A DNA stretch of 18,947 nt from Acidimicrobiia bacterium (lineage in GTDB: Bacteria; Actinomycetota; Acidimicrobiia; Spongiisociales; UBA5794). The stretch is taken from assembly GCA_013001485.1 (NCBI GenBank), contig JABDMN010000239.1, forward strand, positions 1-18,947, given 5' to 3'. The number at the start of each line of letters is the position of its first letter. Positions within the stretch are counted from its first letter, which is position 1. A model generated the notes under the pieces. It did not search any database. It was given only the letters and a program-made list of their open reading frames with translations, and was not told the DNA's origin. The position numbers were made by a program, and so were the translations under genes. Shown one piece after another: positions 8,506 to 15,816 of this stretch.

Positions 8506-9261
8506 GTGACGTCTTCACTCGACAGCGCCATCGAGATTCTCGCCAACAGCCAGCGCCTGCTCGTGTTCACCGGCGCCGGCATCTCGACGGAATCGGGTAT
8601 CCCCGACTTTCGGGGCCCTGAGGGGGTGTGGACCAAGGTCGACCCGGCCGACTTCACCATCCAGCGATTCATGGCCTCGTCAGATCACCGTGAACGGGAT
8701 TGGGAACGAAGGTTCTCCTCTGGGGTAACCGACGCCGCGCCGAACGCCGCCCACTTCGCAGTCGCCGACCTGGTGCAGAACGGCCCGGCAATCGGCGTGG
8801 TCACACAGAACATCGACGGCCTCCACCATGCCGCCGGGCTCGACCCAACGGAGGTCGTCGAGCTCCACGGCTCATCGCGGGTGGCCGAGTGCGTCGAATG
8901 CGCCATCGTCGAGTCCATCGACGAGGTACGAGCCCGGTGGCAGGCCGGCGAGCGCGACCTGCGCTGTCCGAGCTGCCAGGGCATCGTCAAGCCCGGAGTC
9001 GTGCTCTTTGGCGAAGCCCTTCCCGCCGCTGAGGTCGCCCGGGCCAACTCCATGGCAGCCGTGGCAGATGCGGTACTGGTGATCGGGTCGACGTTGTCCG
9101 TCTACCCGGCCGCATTCGTGCCACTCGACGTCGTCTCGGCAGGGAATCCGATGATCATCGTCAATCTTGGCCCGACCGACCACGACCAGCTTGCCACCAC
9201 GGTCGTGGAGGCCTCCGCCGGCGAGGCCGTGCCTGCGATCGCTGCCGCTCTGAGCTCATGA
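8506..9261 (+). CDS. cobB: NAD-dependent protein deacylase, sirtuin (Sir2/CobB family)
   Basis: This is a 251-residue sirtuin that removes acyl groups from protein lysines, consuming NAD and releasing nicotinamide and O-acyl-ADP-ribose. Numbered from GTG 8506, it shows GAGIS (23-27), GIPDFRG, the TQNIDGLH block with catalytic His121 further on (VELHGS), and four zinc cysteines as two CxxC pairs (129/132 and 154/157). GSTLSVYPA and IIVNLGPTDHD form the distal NAD site. The frame is open further up to ATG 8449, but those extra 19 residues (Gly, Arg, Gln-rich) do not look like sirtuin. The GTG start gives the usual N-terminus, TSSLDSAIEIL, just before the Rossmann strand. Bacterial sirtuins often regulate acyl-CoA synthetases; no target is adjacent. 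The rhodanese-MoeB gene follows after 34 bases, possibly as an operon. Confidence 0.93.
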   Translation: MTSSLDSAIEILANSQRLLVFTGAGISTESGIPDFRGPEGVWTKVDPADFTIQRFMASSDHRERDWERRFSSGVTDAAPNAAHFAVADLVQNGPAIGVVTQNIDGLHHAAGLDPTEVVELHGSSRVAECVECAIVESIDEVRARWQAGERDLRCPSCQGIVKPGVVLFGEALPAAEVARANSMAAVADAVLVIGSTLSVYPAAFVPLDVVSAGNPMIIVNLGPTDHDQLATTVVEASAGEAVPAIAAALSS

Positions 9262-9295
9262 GCGGGCCCCTGCCAGCCGGTACGCTCGCTGCCCG

Positions 9296-10468
9296 ATGAC
9301 GTACGACGACATGGTCGCCGCTGCCCGGGCCAGGATCACGGAGATGACGCCTGGCCAGGTCGAAGCGCGACTGACCGAGGGATCGGCCGTCCTGATCGAT
9401 GTGCGTGAAACTCACGAGTTCGAGAGCGGTTCCCTCACCGGCGCAATCCACACCGCTCGGGCCAAGCTGGCGACAGCCATCGCCGACCTCGCCCCGGACC
9501 TCGAGTCGGACCTCATCCTGTTCTGTTCCGTCGGAGAGCGGTCCGCCCTGGCGGCGGCGGCGCTTCAAGACTCTGGATACACCAACGTGGTGTCGATGTC
9601 GGGCGGTGTCGAGCAGTGGAGAGCAGAGGGACGCGCCTGGCCAGGCCCCGAGTACCTCTCTGCGGACCAGCGCGACCGCTACAGCCGGCACCTTCCCCTG
9701 GGCGAGGTAGGAGAAATGGGGCAAGCCAAACTCCTGGCGTCCCGGGTGCTGCTGATTGGTGCCGGCGGGCTTTCGTCGCCTGCGGCCCTCTATCTCGCAG
9801 CCGCCGGGGTCGGGACGATCGGAATCGTGGACTTCGACACCGTCGAGACCAGCAATCTGCAGCGTCAGATTCTTCATGCGACCGACCGAATCGGCGAAGC
9901 CAAAGTCGAGTCGGCACGAAGGACTCTCGCCGCCATCAACCCGGACGTGAAAGTCGAGGCGTTGGCGACCCGCCTGTCTGCGGCGAACGCCCTCGAGATC
10001 ATGGAAGGCTTCGACGTCGTCATCGACGGGGCGGACAACTTCCCGACCCGCTATCTCGTCAACGATGCAGCGCTGCATCTCGGAATCCCCGTGGTGCACG
10101 GATCGATCTTCAGGTTCGAGGGCCAGGCAACAGTCTTCAAGCCTTTCGAGGGTCCCTGTTATCGGTGCCTGTTCGCCGAGCCACCGCCGCCGGAGTTGGC
10201 CCCATCGTGCGCGGAAGCGGGCGTCCTCGGCGTTCTCCCCGGCATCATCGGATCGATCCAGGCGGTTGAGGCGCTCAAGCTGCTCCTCGGGGTCGGCGAC
10301 ACGCTGGTTGGCAGACTCTTGACATACGACGCCCTGTCCCAGGAGTTCGTCACGCTCGCCTTCAACCGCAACCCGAACTGCCCGGCTTGTGAGGACGAGT
10401 CGAGGCTGCCGGTCCTCGTCGACTACGACTCCGCTTGCACATCCGCAGGAACCCAACCACGCCACTGA
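9296..10468 (+). CDS. moeB: Rhodanese-MoeB/ThiF-type sulfur-carrier adenylyltransferase (N-terminal rhodanese)
   Basis: This 390-residue fusion belongs to the E1-like enzymes that adenylate the C-terminal glycine of a ubiquitin-like sulfur carrier (MoaD or ThiS type) and load sulfur onto it, for molybdopterin, thiamine or related biosynthesis. Residues about 13-113 are a rhodanese domain with VLIDVRETHEFESG and active-loop Cys77 (CSVGERS). Residues about 123-365 are the adenylyltransferase: RYSRHLPLGEVGEMGQAKL, ATP loop GAGGLSSP (155-162), DFDTVETSNLQRQ, DGADNFPTRYLVND, presumed catalytic Cys305 in SCAEAGVLG, and zinc cysteines 288/291 (CYRC) and 362/365 (CPAC). In MoeZ/MOCS3-type proteins the rhodanese is normally C-terminal; here it is N-terminal. 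The carrier protein is not in the window, so the exact pathway is open. ATG 9296 fits the rhodanese N-terminus. Confidence 0.92.
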   Translation: MTYDDMVAAARARITEMTPGQVEARLTEGSAVLIDVRETHEFESGSLTGAIHTARAKLATAIADLAPDLESDLILFCSVGERSALAAAALQDSGYTNVVSMSGGVEQWRAEGRAWPGPEYLSADQRDRYSRHLPLGEVGEMGQAKLLASRVLLIGAGGLSSPAALYLAAAGVGTIGIVDFDTVETSNLQRQILHATDRIGEAKVESARRTLAAINPDVKVEALATRLSAANALEIMEGFDVVIDGADNFPTRYLVNDAALHLGIPVVHGSIFRFEGQATVFKPFEGPCYRCLFAEPPPPELAPSCAEAGVLGVLPGIIGSIQAVEALKLLLGVGDTLVGRLLTYDALSQEFVTLAFNRNPNCPACEDESRLPVLVDYDSACTSAGTQPRH

Positions 10469-10557
10469 CCGCGGTCGGGTGTCGCGTTCTGTCACGGGAC
10501 GTGTGGTAGATTTCTCTCGGGCTCTGGGCGGAGTCCGTCAACATATGGAGTGGAGCT
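10469..10557 (+). promoter_or_regulatory. Leader of the SpoIID/LytB gene with ribosome binding site
   Basis: This 89-base gap contains a GGAG at 10547-10550, seven bases before a TTG at 10558. That spacing is ideal for translation initiation and supports the TTG start over ATG 10582, which has no such site. GGTAGATT (10505-10512) could be an extended -10-like box, but no -35 box sits at a normal distance, so the promoter call is weak. Confidence 0.4.
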
Positions 10558-13533
10558 TTGATCTCCTCCGAACATCGGCGCATGACCGCCCGGGCTATTG
10601 CGTTCTCACTTATTGCGACGATGCTGACGCTCGTCGCCTCCCAGCCCGCAGCTGCACAGGTCTCCAACCCCGATATCACGATCCAGGGTGGTGGATGGGG
10701 CCACGGCGTGGGCATGAGCCAGTACGGCGCGTACGGCCAATCCCTGCTCGACGACGCCACCGCCGACGACATCCTCGGGCACTACTTCCAGGACACCACT
10801 TCGGGCACGCTCGGTGTCGACTTCCCTGATCCCGGCACGATCTGGGTCAATCTCGAGCGCGAGGTGTCCTCTATCGATCTGGCTCTCGAGCCTCTTGGCC
10901 CCGATGCAGCACCGGTAACAGTGAGTTTCGGCGACACGGTCGTCGCGCTGACCGAGACGTCGATCGTCGAATTCGCAGTGACCGACGCCGAAGCAGACCC
11001 GGACCCTCTCTGCGTGACGACCATCGACGGCGTCGCATCCGAGCCGGGACCCTGCGACATCGACATCGACTGGGACGGCTTCTCCCCGAGCCCAACGTCA
11101 GCATTCACCATCACCAACGTGGCCCATCATGAAGGCTCCCCCGACGGTGCCGCATGCACTCTCGCCGACTGGAACGCCATTCCCAGCACCATCCAGCGCC
11201 CCTGCAAGTACTCCTACGGCAGCCTCCACATCCGCCCCGACGACGACACAGCTTCGTTCCACCTCGTGCTGGAGATCGACGTCGACGACTACGTCCGCGG
11301 GATATCGGAGATGCCGTACTACTGGGGCCTGCCCACCGACGGACCGAACGGCCAGGCCGCGCTCGAGGCCCAGGCGATTGCGGCTCGCTCGTATGCGGTG
11401 CATCGGTCGATCGTTCGGGGCGACCCCGAGGACAGGCCGTGGTGCCACTGTCAGATCTACGACACCACCGTCGACCAGCGATACGTCGGCTACGGCCACG
11501 TGGGGCTGGGCCACGAACGATGGGAAGAGGCCGTGGTCGCCACGTCCGGAGTGGTTCGAGCCCATCCAGCTGCGACCTTCGAAGGCCAGGCTGTCCCCGT
11601 GCAGACCTTCTACGGTTCGTCGACATTCGGCAGAACCGAGCCGTCCGAGGTCGGCTTCACTTCGGCTGTCCCCTACCTCATCAGCGTCGACGATCACTGG
11701 GGCATCGACCCTGCCGTCGGAAACCCGCGAGCCACGTGGACGGTGGTCTTCACTGCATCTGAACTCGCCCAGAGCCTCGGGTGGCCAGACGGCTCAGAGG
11801 TGGCAGGCGTCGACATCGTCTCCTGCTCGCCATCGGGTGCAGCGGCAGAGGTCCGGTTCACCGACGGTGACGGACTGGTCGACACCAGGCCGACACGGAA
11901 CCTGCGCACCGCTTTGGGGCTGAGGTCGCCGCAGATCACCAACATCGGGAACCCGGTCACCGGCCCGCCTCCGTGCGGTGGCCTGGGCGACAACGGCGTC
12001 GAGTTGTACGGAATCACAATCGACGATGGCCCGACCGGCGACAGTGTCGGCAACGACGACGGGATCGCCCAGTGCGGCGAGACCGTCGAATTGCGCACGA
12101 CGGTTCGCAACCTCCTGGCAGGGACACTCACCGGCGTCAGCATGATCGCCAGCTCGGCCGATCCCCATCTGGCGGTGTTGCACAACACGTCCTCGGCGGC
12201 CGACGACATCCCCGGTGGTGGCACCGGCGAGAACCTGAACGACTGGGACATCGCCGTGCTGCCTTCAGCGCCGGACGGTCACGTCGGTCGCATCGAGCTC
12301 GAGGTGGCCGCAGCCGAAGGTGGGCCGTGGGAGATAGAAGCACTGCTTCCCATCTCGTGTCTGGAAGACAACGCACCGACTCTGGTGGCCGGGCCGCTCA
12401 CTGTCGATGACGGACCAACCGGGGACAGCGATGGCAACAACGATGGCATCGCCGCGTGTGGCGAGACGGTCGAGATCTACATCCCCCTGACGAATGACGG
12501 AGACTCAGACCTCACGGCGGTGATCGCCGCGCTCGAGATCCATGACCCCGCAGCGACGGTGCTCCACAACACGACATCGACATACCCGTCGTTGCCGAGC
12601 GGTGCGACCGGCGTCAATCTGAACGACTGGGACGTGGTGCTGTCGCCAAACACACCCGCCGGCCACGTGATGTCAGCAACGGTCACCGTGGATGCCGCCG
12701 AGTTGTCAGAGCCAGTGGCGGTGCCAATCGTCATCGACATCGATTGCGGCACCGACACCTTGCCGGTCGACCCCCCACCGACGATTCCAGTCACCATCGC
12801 TGGTCACGTGATCGATGACGGCGTCCGGGGTGACTCCGTTGGCAACAACGACGGCCTCGCCAACTGCGGCGAGACGATCGAGCTGTACATCGACCTCAGC
12901 TCGACCACGGGAGCCAGCCTGGCTGCGACATCAGTCACGATCGCCACGGACGACCCGTTGCTGACCATCCTCTACAACACGTCGTCGCCCTACCCCACGG
13001 TGCCCGAGACAGGTTCGGTCCGAAACTCGAATGACTTCGACATCGCCATTTCGCCAGCTGCTCCCCATGGCCACGAACCAGGGATCAGGCTGACGGTGGA
13101 GTCGAGTGAGGGCGGGCCATGGACGCTGGACTACCGGTTGCCTCCGATCGGTTGCGACAACGGAGTGGTGGAGGCCATCACCTTCGCCGGCCTTGTCGTG
13201 GACGACGGAGTGCGTGGCGACTCGATCGGCGACAACGACAAGCGGGCCGAGTGCGGCGAGACCATCGAGTTGTACGTCGCTCTGACGAACCAGACCGGGC
13301 AGGACCTCACGTCACCGATCGCCACCCTGTCGACATCCGATCCGTACCTGACGCTGCTCTACAACAGCGACTCTCCATATCCGGTGTTGCCCGACGGTGC
13401 CACCGCAGAGAACACGAACGACTGGGACTTCAGAATCTCAGCGAGCACGCCGCCAGGCCACGTCGCTGTACTGGACATTCAGACGTCTGGGGTCTGGTCG
13501 ACGACGGTCAGCCTGCCAATCGACTGCGGCTAA
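10558..13533 (+). CDS. Secreted SpoIID/LytB-domain protein with four C-terminal Cys-containing repeat domains
   Basis: This 991-residue exported protein starts with a signal peptide (basic end, hydrophobic 12-28, likely cleavage after Ala33 in QPAAAQ). Next comes GGGWGHGVGMSQYGAYG (44-60), then the SpoIID/LytB core: VLEIDVDDYVRGISEMP, ALEAQAIAARSYAVHRS (268-284), CHCQIYD and a QTFYGSST region up to about 460. In sporulating Firmicutes SpoIID cuts glycan strands. In non-sporulating actinobacteria the role of this family is unsettled, but a peptidoglycan-related job is likely. Residues 486-601, 614-730, 751-866 and 879-991 are four copies of one domain with core DDGxxGDSxGNxDG...CGETxEL and a closing Cys. 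TTG 10558 has a good GGAG; ATG 10582 would also leave an intact signal peptide. No membrane anchor or sorting signal is visible at the C-terminus. The gene converges with the CAP gene across nine bases. Confidence 0.9.
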   Translation: MISSEHRRMTARAIAFSLIATMLTLVASQPAAAQVSNPDITIQGGGWGHGVGMSQYGAYGQSLLDDATADDILGHYFQDTTSGTLGVDFPDPGTIWVNLEREVSSIDLALEPLGPDAAPVTVSFGDTVVALTETSIVEFAVTDAEADPDPLCVTTIDGVASEPGPCDIDIDWDGFSPSPTSAFTITNVAHHEGSPDGAACTLADWNAIPSTIQRPCKYSYGSLHIRPDDDTASFHLVLEIDVDDYVRGISEMPYYWGLPTDGPNGQAALEAQAIAARSYAVHRSIVRGDPEDRPWCHCQIYDTTVDQRYVGYGHVGLGHERWEEAVVATSGVVRAHPAATFEGQAVPVQTFYGSSTFGRTEPSEVGFTSAVPYLISVDDHWGIDPAVGNPRATWTVVFTASELAQSLGWPDGSEVAGVDIVSCSPSGAAAEVRFTDGDGLVDTRPTRNLRTALGLRSPQITNIGNPVTGPPPCGGLGDNGVELYGITIDDGPTGDSVGNDDGIAQCGETVELRTTVRNLLAGTLTGVSMIASSADPHLAVLHNTSSAADDIPGGGTGENLNDWDIAVLPSAPDGHVGRIELEVAAAEGGPWEIEALLPISCLEDNAPTLVAGPLTVDDGPTGDSDGNNDGIAACGETVEIYIPLTNDGDSDLTAVIAALEIHDPAATVLHNTTSTYPSLPSGATGVNLNDWDVVLSPNTPAGHVMSATVTVDAAELSEPVAVPIVIDIDCGTDTLPVDPPPTIPVTIAGHVIDDGVRGDSVGNNDGLANCGETIELYIDLSSTTGASLAATSVTIATDDPLLTILYNTSSPYPTVPETGSVRNSNDFDIAISPAAPHGHEPGIRLTVESSEGGPWTLDYRLPPIGCDNGVVEAITFAGLVVDDGVRGDSIGDNDKRAECGETIELYVALTNQTGQDLTSPIATLSTSDPYLTLLYNSDSPYPVLPDGATAENTNDWDFRISASTPPGHVAVLDIQTSGVWSTTVSLPIDCG
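12013..12360 (+). repeat. Repeat domain 1 of 4 in the SpoIID/LytB protein
   Basis: Residues 486-601. It opens DDGPTGDSVGNDDG, has the AQCGETVEL core, then AVLHNTSSA, GENLNDWDIAV, DGHVGR and closes at PISC. It is about 116 residues long and shares its order of motifs with the three following units. Confidence 0.85.
12397..12747 (+). repeat. Repeat domain 2 of 4 in the SpoIID/LytB protein
   Basis: Residues 614-730. It opens DDGPTGDSDGNNDG, has AACGETVEIYIPLTN, then TVLHNTTSTYPSLPSG, VNLNDWDVVL, AGHVMS and closes at IDC. This unit has the clearest Asp/Asn-rich acidic loop of the four. Confidence 0.85.
12808..13155 (+). repeat. Repeat domain 3 of 4 in the SpoIID/LytB protein
   Basis: Residues 751-866. 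It opens DDGVRGDSVGNNDG, has ANCGETIELYIDL, then TILYNTSSPYPTVPE, RNSNDFDIAI, HGHEPG and closes at IGC. A short Pro-rich linker (VDPPPTIPV) separates it from repeat 2. Confidence 0.85.
13192..13533 (+). repeat. Repeat domain 4 of 4 in the SpoIID/LytB protein
   Basis: Residues 879-991. It opens DDGVRGDSIGDNDK, where the usual DG is DK, has AECGETIELYVALTN, then TLLYNSDSPYPVLPDG, ENTNDWDFRI, PGHVAV and ends IDCG at the protein C-terminus. The closing Cys is the second-last residue. Confidence 0.85.
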
Positions 13534-13542
13534 TCGCCCTGA

Positions 13543-14220
13543 CTAGATCGGTCGGACCAGCAGGATCGATACGTGCTGGATCGGTGCCGGGGGTGCTGGG
13601 GGATCGGCACGCTTCACATCCGCTACCGGTGCCGGCGTCGTGCGCTCGGTTGTCGGTGCCGGTGCAGGTGCAGGCTTGGGCTCGGGCTCAGGAGCCGGCT
13701 CGGGCTCAGGAGTCGGCTCCGGTTCCGGGGCGGGCTCTGGGGTGGGCTCAGGCTCAGGAGCCGGCTCTGGCTCAGGCGGTGTGACCAGACCCTCGGGACC
13801 ACTCATGAACACCACGGTGACCCACATCTTCGTGTCGGTTTCGACAACGACACCAACGCCGACGTAGTTGTAGTCACCGAGGATGTTTGCCCGGTGTCCC
13901 GCCGAGTTCATGAAGGCTGTGTGGAGAGACGACACGCTGGGGCCGACACCCACGTTTTCGCCTAGTGAGTACCAGCCGGTGGTGACGCTTCCCAGGTTCG
14001 GGTTGTGGTGCAGATCGTCACCATCGAGCATCACCTGGGAGTGAGCTCTGGCGTCGTCCACGAGATCCCAGTAGACCTCGAGCGGCTCCAGGCCGTTGGC
14101 TGCACGTTCCGCATTGATCTCTGCGACGAAGCCGCTCTCGGCGCCGGCCATGGCGGGAGCGGCGAGACCGGCGACGAGGATCGTGAGAACTCCGAGAATT
14201 GCTGCCAGCCGCCGTGCCAT
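13543..14220 (-). CDS. Secreted CAP-domain (SCP/PR1) protein with Pro/Glu-rich tail
   Basis: The 225-residue protein has a signal peptide (basic MARR, hydrophobic core, cleavage likely after Ala25 in APAMAG). Residues about 31-141 form a CAP domain: EINAERAANGLEPLEV, AHSQVM with His60, HHNPNL, YSLGENV with Glu88, AFMNSAGHRANILG with His109, and VGVGVVV...WVTVVF. These His/Glu positions match the CAP metal-binding cavity. From 148 to 189 comes a Pro-Glu/Pro-Ala repeat, then a short Pro-rich end without sortase motif or membrane helix. Bacterial CAP proteins have no single agreed function; a cell-wall location with the tail spanning or binding the wall is an inference. ATG 14220 has GGGAG eight bases upstream, inside a hairpin loop. 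It ends nine bases from the SpoIID/LytB gene, tail to tail. Confidence 0.92.
   Translation of the reverse strand: MARRLAAILGVLTILVAGLAAPAMAGAESGFVAEINAERAANGLEPLEVYWDLVDDARAHSQVMLDGDDLHHNPNLGSVTTGWYSLGENVGVGPSVSSLHTAFMNSAGHRANILGDYNYVGVGVVVETDTKMWVTVVFMSGPEGLVTPPEPEPAPEPEPTPEPAPEPEPTPEPEPAPEPEPKPAPAPAPTTERTTPAPVADVKRADPPAPPAPIQHVSILLVRPI
13654..13779 (-). repeat. Pro-Glu/Pro-Ala low-complexity repeat in the CAP protein
   Basis: Residues 148-189 alternate PEPEP, APEP and TPEP units with proline at every second position. At DNA level this is a degenerate six-base tandem pattern (GGCTCx on the plus strand), so the length may vary by slippage. Such tails are extended and commonly traverse or bind cell wall. 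Confidence 0.85.
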
Positions 14221-14222
14221 GT

Positions 14223-14237
14223 CGTAGTCTCCCTACG
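14223..14237 (-). promoter_or_regulatory. Hairpin presenting the CAP gene ribosome binding site
   Basis: On the mRNA strand CGTAG-GGAGA-CTACG has perfect five-base arms. The Shine-Dalgarno GGGAG (14229-14233) spans the last arm base and the loop, eight bases before ATG 14220. A small stem placed this way could tune translation. Confidence 0.5.
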
Positions 14238-14262
14238 GAAAGTGGTCTCTATGACTACTTTC
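14238..14262. repeat. Inverted repeat upstream of the CAP gene (10-bp arms, one mismatch)
   Basis: GAAAGTGGTC-TCTAT-GACTACTTTC has 9 of 10 arm positions matching with a five-base centre. It abuts the ribosome-binding-site hairpin. It could be an operator near the transcription start or a leader-RNA stem. Confidence 0.55.
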
Positions 14263-14269
14263 TGTATCG

Positions 14270-14284
14270 ACTACTGCGCGTAGT
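14270..14284. repeat. Third inverted repeat upstream of the CAP gene
   Basis: ACTAC-TGCGC-GTAGT has perfect five-base arms. GACTACT occurs here (14269-14275) and in the neighbouring inverted repeat (14253-14259), so one protein could bind both. The rest of the gap to the next gene (14285-14373) shows nothing I can assign. Confidence 0.45.
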
Positions 14285-14373
14285 GCCTTTAGCGAAACAT
14301 CACTCAGAGTGGTCGACTCAGTCAGGCCTGAAGCAACCCCTGTTTGCGGGAAAACGGAGAGTGTTCGACGACG

Positions 14374-15816
14374 TCAGTCGGAGGATGCAGCGAGGTCCTG
14401 GGCCACGGCGACCAGCGTCCGCACACCAAATCCCGTGCCGCCCTTCTGCACGTAGTGACGCGCCGATTCGGACCGACCGGGCCCGGCGATGTCGAGGTGA
14501 ACCCAAGGCGTGTCGTCGACGAACTCCTCGAGCAGGAGGGCCGCGGTGATGGCGCCACCCCACCGCTCGCCGGTGTTCTTCATGTCCGCCACCACGGAAT
14601 CGATCATCGACCGGTAATCACGCGCCAGTGGCATCCGCCACACTCTCTCCCCAGCTCTCTTGGCAGCCGATTCAACCGCTTCGGCCGCGTCATCGTCGTT
14701 GCTGAAGAGGCCCGCGATGCGCGGACCCAGGGCGACCTTGCATGCGCCGGTCAGCGTGGCGATATCAACGATCAGGTCGGGCGAGCTCTCTGCGGCCAGA
14801 GACAGCCCGTCGGCCAGGACGAGCCGCCCTTCAGCATCGGTATTGAGCACCTCGATGGTCTTGCCGTTTCGGGCCTGGAGCACATCCCCGGGGCGCATCG
14901 CTCCGCCGCCTGGCATATTCTCGGTCAGTGGCATGACCGCCATCACGTTGACGCCGACGTCGAGCGACGCGATCACCTCCATGGCTCCGAAAACGGCGGC
15001 AGCGCCTGCCATGTCGGTCTTCATGTCTTCCATGCCTTTCGGTGGCTTGAGCGACAATCCGCCGGAGTCGAAGATGATGCCCTTGCCCACAAAGGCCACT
15101 GTCTTGGTGGCACCTTCCGGCTCGTGTCGCAACACGACCATGCGAGCCGGATTGTGCGCACCGGCGGCGACGCCGCCGAGGCCACCAAATCGCTCTGATT
15201 CGATCTGGTCCTCGTCAAAGACCTCGATCGACAACCCGGTTCGTTGTGCAAGCTCTTCGGCCCAGCCGGCGAAAGCAACGGGCGCCTTGTGTCCTGGGGG
15301 CCGGTTGACGAGATTGCGGGCGGTGACCACACCTCCGGCGAGGGTGGCTCCTCGCTCGGCTTCAGCAACTTCGTCTGCGGAGCCGTCGACGAGGATCAGC
15401 GCCTCGGTGACACTCGGCTTGCCCTTGCTGCGATGCTCGTCAAACGAGTATTGGCCGAGGGCGAACCCCGTGGCGACCAGCTCTGCGGCTTCATCGATGC
15501 CGACGGAATGAAGAGTCGTTGCGACTCTCTTCGATTTCCGTGCCCGTCGGCCCATCCGGCCGGCTGCCTGTCGGAGCCCCTCCGCGTCGAGATCGTCTCC
15601 GAGGCCTACGAGCAACACGGTCATGCCGGAACCCGGGATCGCCGTCAGCTGGCCCTTCTTGCCGCTGAAGCCCACGGCGTCCAGGTGAGCCTCCAAACCC
15701 TCGATGTCCGCAAGCGCCTCTTCGGCGCCCGTACCCCATGCCCTGTCGGCAAACACGGGCACGGCAAGCACCTCGGCATCCACCGGGGCAGAACTCATCT
15801 CGATCGACAGCGTCAT
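14374..15816 (-). CDS. pepA: Leucyl aminopeptidase (M17 cytosol aminopeptidase)
   Basis: This 480-residue cytoplasmic, probably hexameric, two-metal aminopeptidase removes N-terminal residues from peptides. The N-terminal half is the variable macro-like domain; catalytic motifs are in the second half. The metal ligands are visible: Lys245 and Asp250 (GKGIIFDSGG), Asp268 (KTDMAG), and Asp327 and Glu329 in NTDAEGRL (325-332). Catalytic Lys257 (LSLKP) and Arg331 are also present. The frame extends to ATG 15846, but ATG 15816 is preferred: its A is the last base of the upstream TGA stop (TGATG overlap), a strong ribosome binding site precedes it, and it removes an unlikely GAESPRGGL extension. 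The gene is translationally coupled to the adenosyltransferase gene. No functional link between the two is evident. Confidence 0.95.
   Translation of the reverse strand: MTLSIEMSSAPVDAEVLAVPVFADRAWGTGAEEALADIEGLEAHLDAVGFSGKKGQLTAIPGSGMTVLLVGLGDDLDAEGLRQAAGRMGRRARKSKRVATTLHSVGIDEAAELVATGFALGQYSFDEHRSKGKPSVTEALILVDGSADEVAEAERGATLAGGVVTARNLVNRPPGHKAPVAFAGWAEELAQRTGLSIEVFDEDQIESERFGGLGGVAAGAHNPARMVVLRHEPEGATKTVAFVGKGIIFDSGGLSLKPPKGMEDMKTDMAGAAAVFGAMEVIASLDVGVNVMAVMPLTENMPGGGAMRPGDVLQARNGKTIEVLNTDAEGRLVLADGLSLAAESSPDLIVDIATLTGACKVALGPRIAGLFSNDDDAAEAVESAAKRAGERVWRMPLARDYRSMIDSVVADMKNTGERWGGAITAALLLEEFVDDTPWVHLDIAGPGRSESARHYVQKGGTGFGVRTLVAVAQDLAASSD

Noticed and set aside
7991..8509. Plus-strand open frame (172 codons) spanning the end of the ABC gene and the intergenic region
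   Set aside because: It overlaps the exporter end and the AT-rich control region, lacks protein character, and competes with the more plausible minus-strand gene.
9161..10495. Long minus-strand open frame (444 codons) opposite the rhodanese-MoeB gene
   Set aside because: It is antisense to a gene with complete catalytic motifs, and its translation is Arg/Gly/Asp-rich with no recognisable domain; such frames are common in GC-rich DNA.
13534..13542. Possible bidirectional terminator between the SpoIID/LytB and CAP genes
   Set aside because: Only nine bases separate the stops and no stem followed by T-run is visible.
13640..13867. Plus-strand Gly-Ser repeat protein opposite the CAP tail
   Set aside because: It is the reverse-complement reading of the Pro/Glu codon repeat of a gene with a signal peptide and a CAP domain.
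14322..14331. Palindrome TCAGGCCTGA between pepA and the CAP gene
   Set aside because: It is a lone 10-base palindrome with no T-run or positional context, so it may be chance; not called as terminator or operator.
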